Shown here piece after piece: positions 8,014-9,439 of a DNA stretch of 9,439 nucleotides. The notes below the pieces were generated by a model. The model searched no databases. It saw only the letters and a program-made list of their open reading frames with translations, and was not told the origin of the DNA. This stretch comes from Paracraurococcus sp049315625 (GTDB taxonomy: Bacteria; Pseudomonadota; Alphaproteobacteria; Acetobacterales; Acetobacteraceae), in contig JBMOJU010000207.1 of NCBI GenBank assembly GCA_049315625.1, positions 1 through 9,439 of the forward strand. The letters run 5' to 3'. How positions within the stretch are numbered: the stretch's first letter is position 1; each line of letters starts with the position of its first letter. The position numbers were made by a program, and so were the translations under genes.

Positions 8014-8038
8014 TTGCCGCCCGCGGCAGGAATTGCCG
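8014..8038. promoter_or_regulatory. Cluster of CGGCA/TGCCG half-sites, possible activator site
   Basis: Two overlapping dyads share a central half-site: TGCCGC (8015-8020), CC, GCGGCA (8023-8028), and then CGGCA (8024-8028), a five-base spacer, TGCCG (8034-8038). The cluster lies about 55-80 bases upstream of the predicted flgF transcription start, in the divergent control region. A sigma-54 promoter needs an activator site, so this is a candidate; identity of the protein is inferred only. Confidence 0.35.
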
Positions 8039-8080
8039 ATGCCGCCGGGTCAGCCCTGCCGGCGCAAGGCTTCCTTAAGG

Positions 8081-8118
8081 CCGCCCCGGCAGGATGCGCG
8101 TCCAGAGGGCCGGGGCGG
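8081..8118 (+). promoter_or_regulatory. Perfect 10-bp inverted repeat over the fliL translation start region
   Basis: Left arm CCGCCCCGGC (8081-8090) and right arm GCCGGGGCGG (8109-8118) are fully complementary, with an 18-base loop. The right arm ends three bases before the fliL ATG at 8122; the best ribosome-binding sequence (GAGGG, 8105-8109) is at the loop/arm junction. In mRNA this would form a very stable hairpin covering the initiation region, if transcription begins upstream of 8081. A DNA-binding role is also possible. Confidence 0.5.
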
Positions 8119-8121
8119 TGT

Positions 8122-8631
8122 ATGTCGGCGAAGTCAGATGGTGCGGAGAGCGGGGCGAAGGCGGTGCAGGGTGGCAAGCGCAAGCTTCTGCTGCTCGCCG
8201 TGCCTGTTGCGCTGGCCGCGATCGGCGCCGGTCTGTGGTTCACCGGCATCCTGCCCAAGCTGCTGGGGATGGGGGAGGCGTATCATGCCGCGGCCGAGGG
8301 CGCCGCGCCCGCCGCGGCGCCGCGCCAACCGGTCTTCTTCGACATGCCGGAGATCGTCGCCAACCTGAACGCGCCCGGCCGGCGGGCCAGCTACATCCGG
8401 CTGCGCAGCAAGCTGGAACTTGCGAAGCCCGAGGACGCGGCGGCGGTGCAGGCGGCCATGCCGCGGCTGATGGACCTGTACGCCACCTACCTGCGGGAGG
8501 TGCGGCCGGAGGAGTTGCGCGGCAGCGCCGGCACGCAGCGGCTGCGGGAGGAGCTGATAGCCCGCGCCAGCCTGGCCGCGGCGCCGGCCCGCATCACCGA
8601 CGTGCTGTTCACCGAGATCCTGCTGCAATGA
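8122..8631 (+). CDS. fliL: Flagellar basal-body-associated protein FliL
   Basis: A 169-residue single-span inner-membrane protein that surrounds the stator units and supports motor torque. A short Lys/Gly/Ser-rich cytoplasmic N-terminus (1-21) precedes a transmembrane segment at about 22-44 (LLLLAVPVALAAIG to GIL). An Ala/Pro-rich linker follows, then the periplasmic domain: VFFDMPEIVANLNAPGRRASYIRLRSKLEL is the conserved FliL beta-strand region, and the C-terminal half is helical, ending TDVLFTEILLQ, the usual FliL end. The frame is open far upstream across the divergent region and flgF, but the ATG at 8122 gives the normal size and a proper N-terminus. The stop overlaps the fliM start as ATGA. 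No clear promoter is visible; a stable inverted repeat covers the ribosome-binding region. Confidence 0.95.
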   Translation: MSAKSDGAESGAKAVQGGKRKLLLLAVPVALAAIGAGLWFTGILPKLLGMGEAYHAAAEGAAPAAAPRQPVFFDMPEIVANLNAPGRRASYIRLRSKLELAKPEDAAAVQAAMPRLMDLYATYLREVRPEELRGSAGTQRLREELIARASLAAAPARITDVLFTEILLQ

Positions 8632-9439
8632 GCGCCGGGGAGGAGGATGACCTCGCCGCCGCCTGGGGCGAGGCGCTGGAGCAGGAAGGCACGGCGCCGG
8701 CAGCACCTGCACCGGATTCGACGCGCGTGCTGAACCAGGCCGAGATCGACAGCCTGCTCGGCTTCGGTGGCGGCGACGCCAAGCCGGAAGACCAGACCGG
8801 CATCCAGCGTATCGTCAGCGCCGGCCTCGTCTCCTACGAACGCCTGCCGATGCTGGAGATCGTCTTCGACCGGCTGGTGCGGATCCTGTCCACGTCGCTG
8901 CGCAATTTCACCTCCGACAACGTCGAGGTCTCGATCGACAGCATCGTCTCGCTTCGTTTCGGCGACTACCTGAACAGCGTGCCGCTGCCGGCCATGCTGG
9001 CGGTGTTCAAGGTGGAGGAGTGGGACAATTACGGGCTGCTGGTGGTCGATTCCGCGCTGATCTATTCGGTCGTCGACGTGCTGCTCGGCGGCCGCCGTGG
9101 CACCGCGGCGATGCGCATCGAGGGCCGGCCCTACACCACCATCGAGCGCACGCTGGTCGAGCGACTGATCACCGTGGTGTTGCAGGATCTCTCGGACGCC
9201 TTCAGCCCGCTGAGCCCGGCGAATTTCCGCTTCGAGCGGCTGGAGGTGAATCCACGCTTCGCCGCCGTCTCCCGCCTCTCCAACGCCTGCATCCTGTCCC
9301 GCCTGCGGGTCGACATGGAAGACCGTGGCGGCAAGATCGAGCTGCTGCTGCCTTATGCGACGCTGGAGCCGGTGCGGGAGTTGCTGCTGCAGCAATTCAT
9401 GGGCGAGAAATTCGGCCGCGACAGCATCTGGGAAACCCA
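8628..9439 (+). CDS. fliM: Flagellar motor switch protein FliM (partial, C-terminus off the edge)
   Basis: The first 270 codons of FliM, the C-ring switch protein that binds CheY-phosphate and sets rotation direction. The ATG at 8628 overlaps the fliL TGA (ATGA), indicating coupling. An acidic, Ala/Pro-rich extension (1-34, starting MSAGEEDDLAAAWG) precedes the CheY-binding peptide LNQAEIDSLLGF (35-46), which in E. coli is close to the N-terminus. The middle domain follows: RLPMLEIVFDRLVRILSTSL, NVEVSIDSI, DYLNSVPLPAML, then the VVDVLLGGRRG glycine-containing loop and TTIERTLVERLITVVLQDL. The visible part ends in PYATLEPVRELLLQQF and MGEKFGRDSIWE, at the boundary to the C-terminal SpoA/FliN-like domain, which lies beyond the window. 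No frameshift or missing motif is visible in this stretch. Confidence 0.97.
   Translation, partial: MSAGEEDDLAAAWGEALEQEGTAPAAPAPDSTRVLNQAEIDSLLGFGGGDAKPEDQTGIQRIVSAGLVSYERLPMLEIVFDRLVRILSTSLRNFTSDNVEVSIDSIVSLRFGDYLNSVPLPAMLAVFKVEEWDNYGLLVVDSALIYSVVDVLLGGRRGTAAMRIEGRPYTTIERTLVERLITVVLQDLSDAFSPLSPANFRFERLEVNPRFAAVSRLSNACILSRLRVDMEDRGGKIELLLPYATLEPVRELLLQQFMGEKFGRDSIWET

Noticed and set aside
7216..8121. Upstream extension of the fliL frame through flgF
   Set aside because: It is antisense to flgF and would give FliL about 300 extra residues; the ATG at 8122 gives a normal FliL.

Overview
The window is very GC-rich DNA (roughly 70% by eye) with dense, closely spaced genes. FlgH, FlgA, FlgG, FlgF, FliL and FliM are arranged as flgH-flgA-flgG-flgF diverging from fliL-fliM, an arrangement known from alphaproteobacteria. 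Together with the composition and the protein types this suggests a flagellated alphaproteobacterium, plausibly Rhodospirillales/Acetobacteraceae (Roseomonas-like). The taxon is an inference; there is no rRNA or other marker here.

Left part (1-2248, plus strand): the 3' end of a flavin-dependent monooxygenase gene, a small arginine-rich conserved protein of unknown function, and a complete M20-family amidohydrolase resembling p-aminobenzoyl-glutamate hydrolase subunit B (AbgB). The gaps are 18 and 30 bases, so they are probably one transcription unit. It ends at a GC-rich hairpin (2253-2280) that also lies just past the end of the convergent SRAP gene.

Middle part (2283-4598, minus strand): reading leftwards, an orphan Bug/TctC-type periplasmic solute-binding protein with a Tat-like signal, an HD-domain protein, and a SRAP (YedK/HMCES) abasic-site DNA-protein crosslink protein. 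Gaps are 2 and 13 bases. The trio lies 89 bases downstream of flgH on the same strand, so it could be read from its own promoter or by read-through from the flagellar operon.

Right part (4688-9439): the flagellar block. The minus-strand operon flgF-flgG-flgA-flgH encodes the proximal rod protein FlgF, the distal rod protein FlgG, the P-ring chaperone FlgA and the L-ring lipoprotein FlgH. Genes are separated by 17, 7 and -1 bases. A near-perfect sigma-54 promoter (-24/-12) lies 55 bases before flgF. On the plus strand fliL and fliM overlap as ATGA; fliM runs off the right edge. The 207-base divergent control region holds the sigma-54 promoter, a cluster of CGGCA/TGCCG dyads, and a perfect 10-bp inverted repeat that ends three bases before the fliL start codon.

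I found no mobile element, CRISPR array, tRNA or rRNA. The gene content is mostly ordinary core and accessory metabolism. The points most worth a second look are regulatory or structural: the sigma-54 promoter and its neighbouring dyads, the hairpin over the fliL ribosome-binding region, and a ten-unit CTG repeat that builds the hydrophobic core of the FlgA signal peptide. I do not see convincing evidence for an undescribed biological system.
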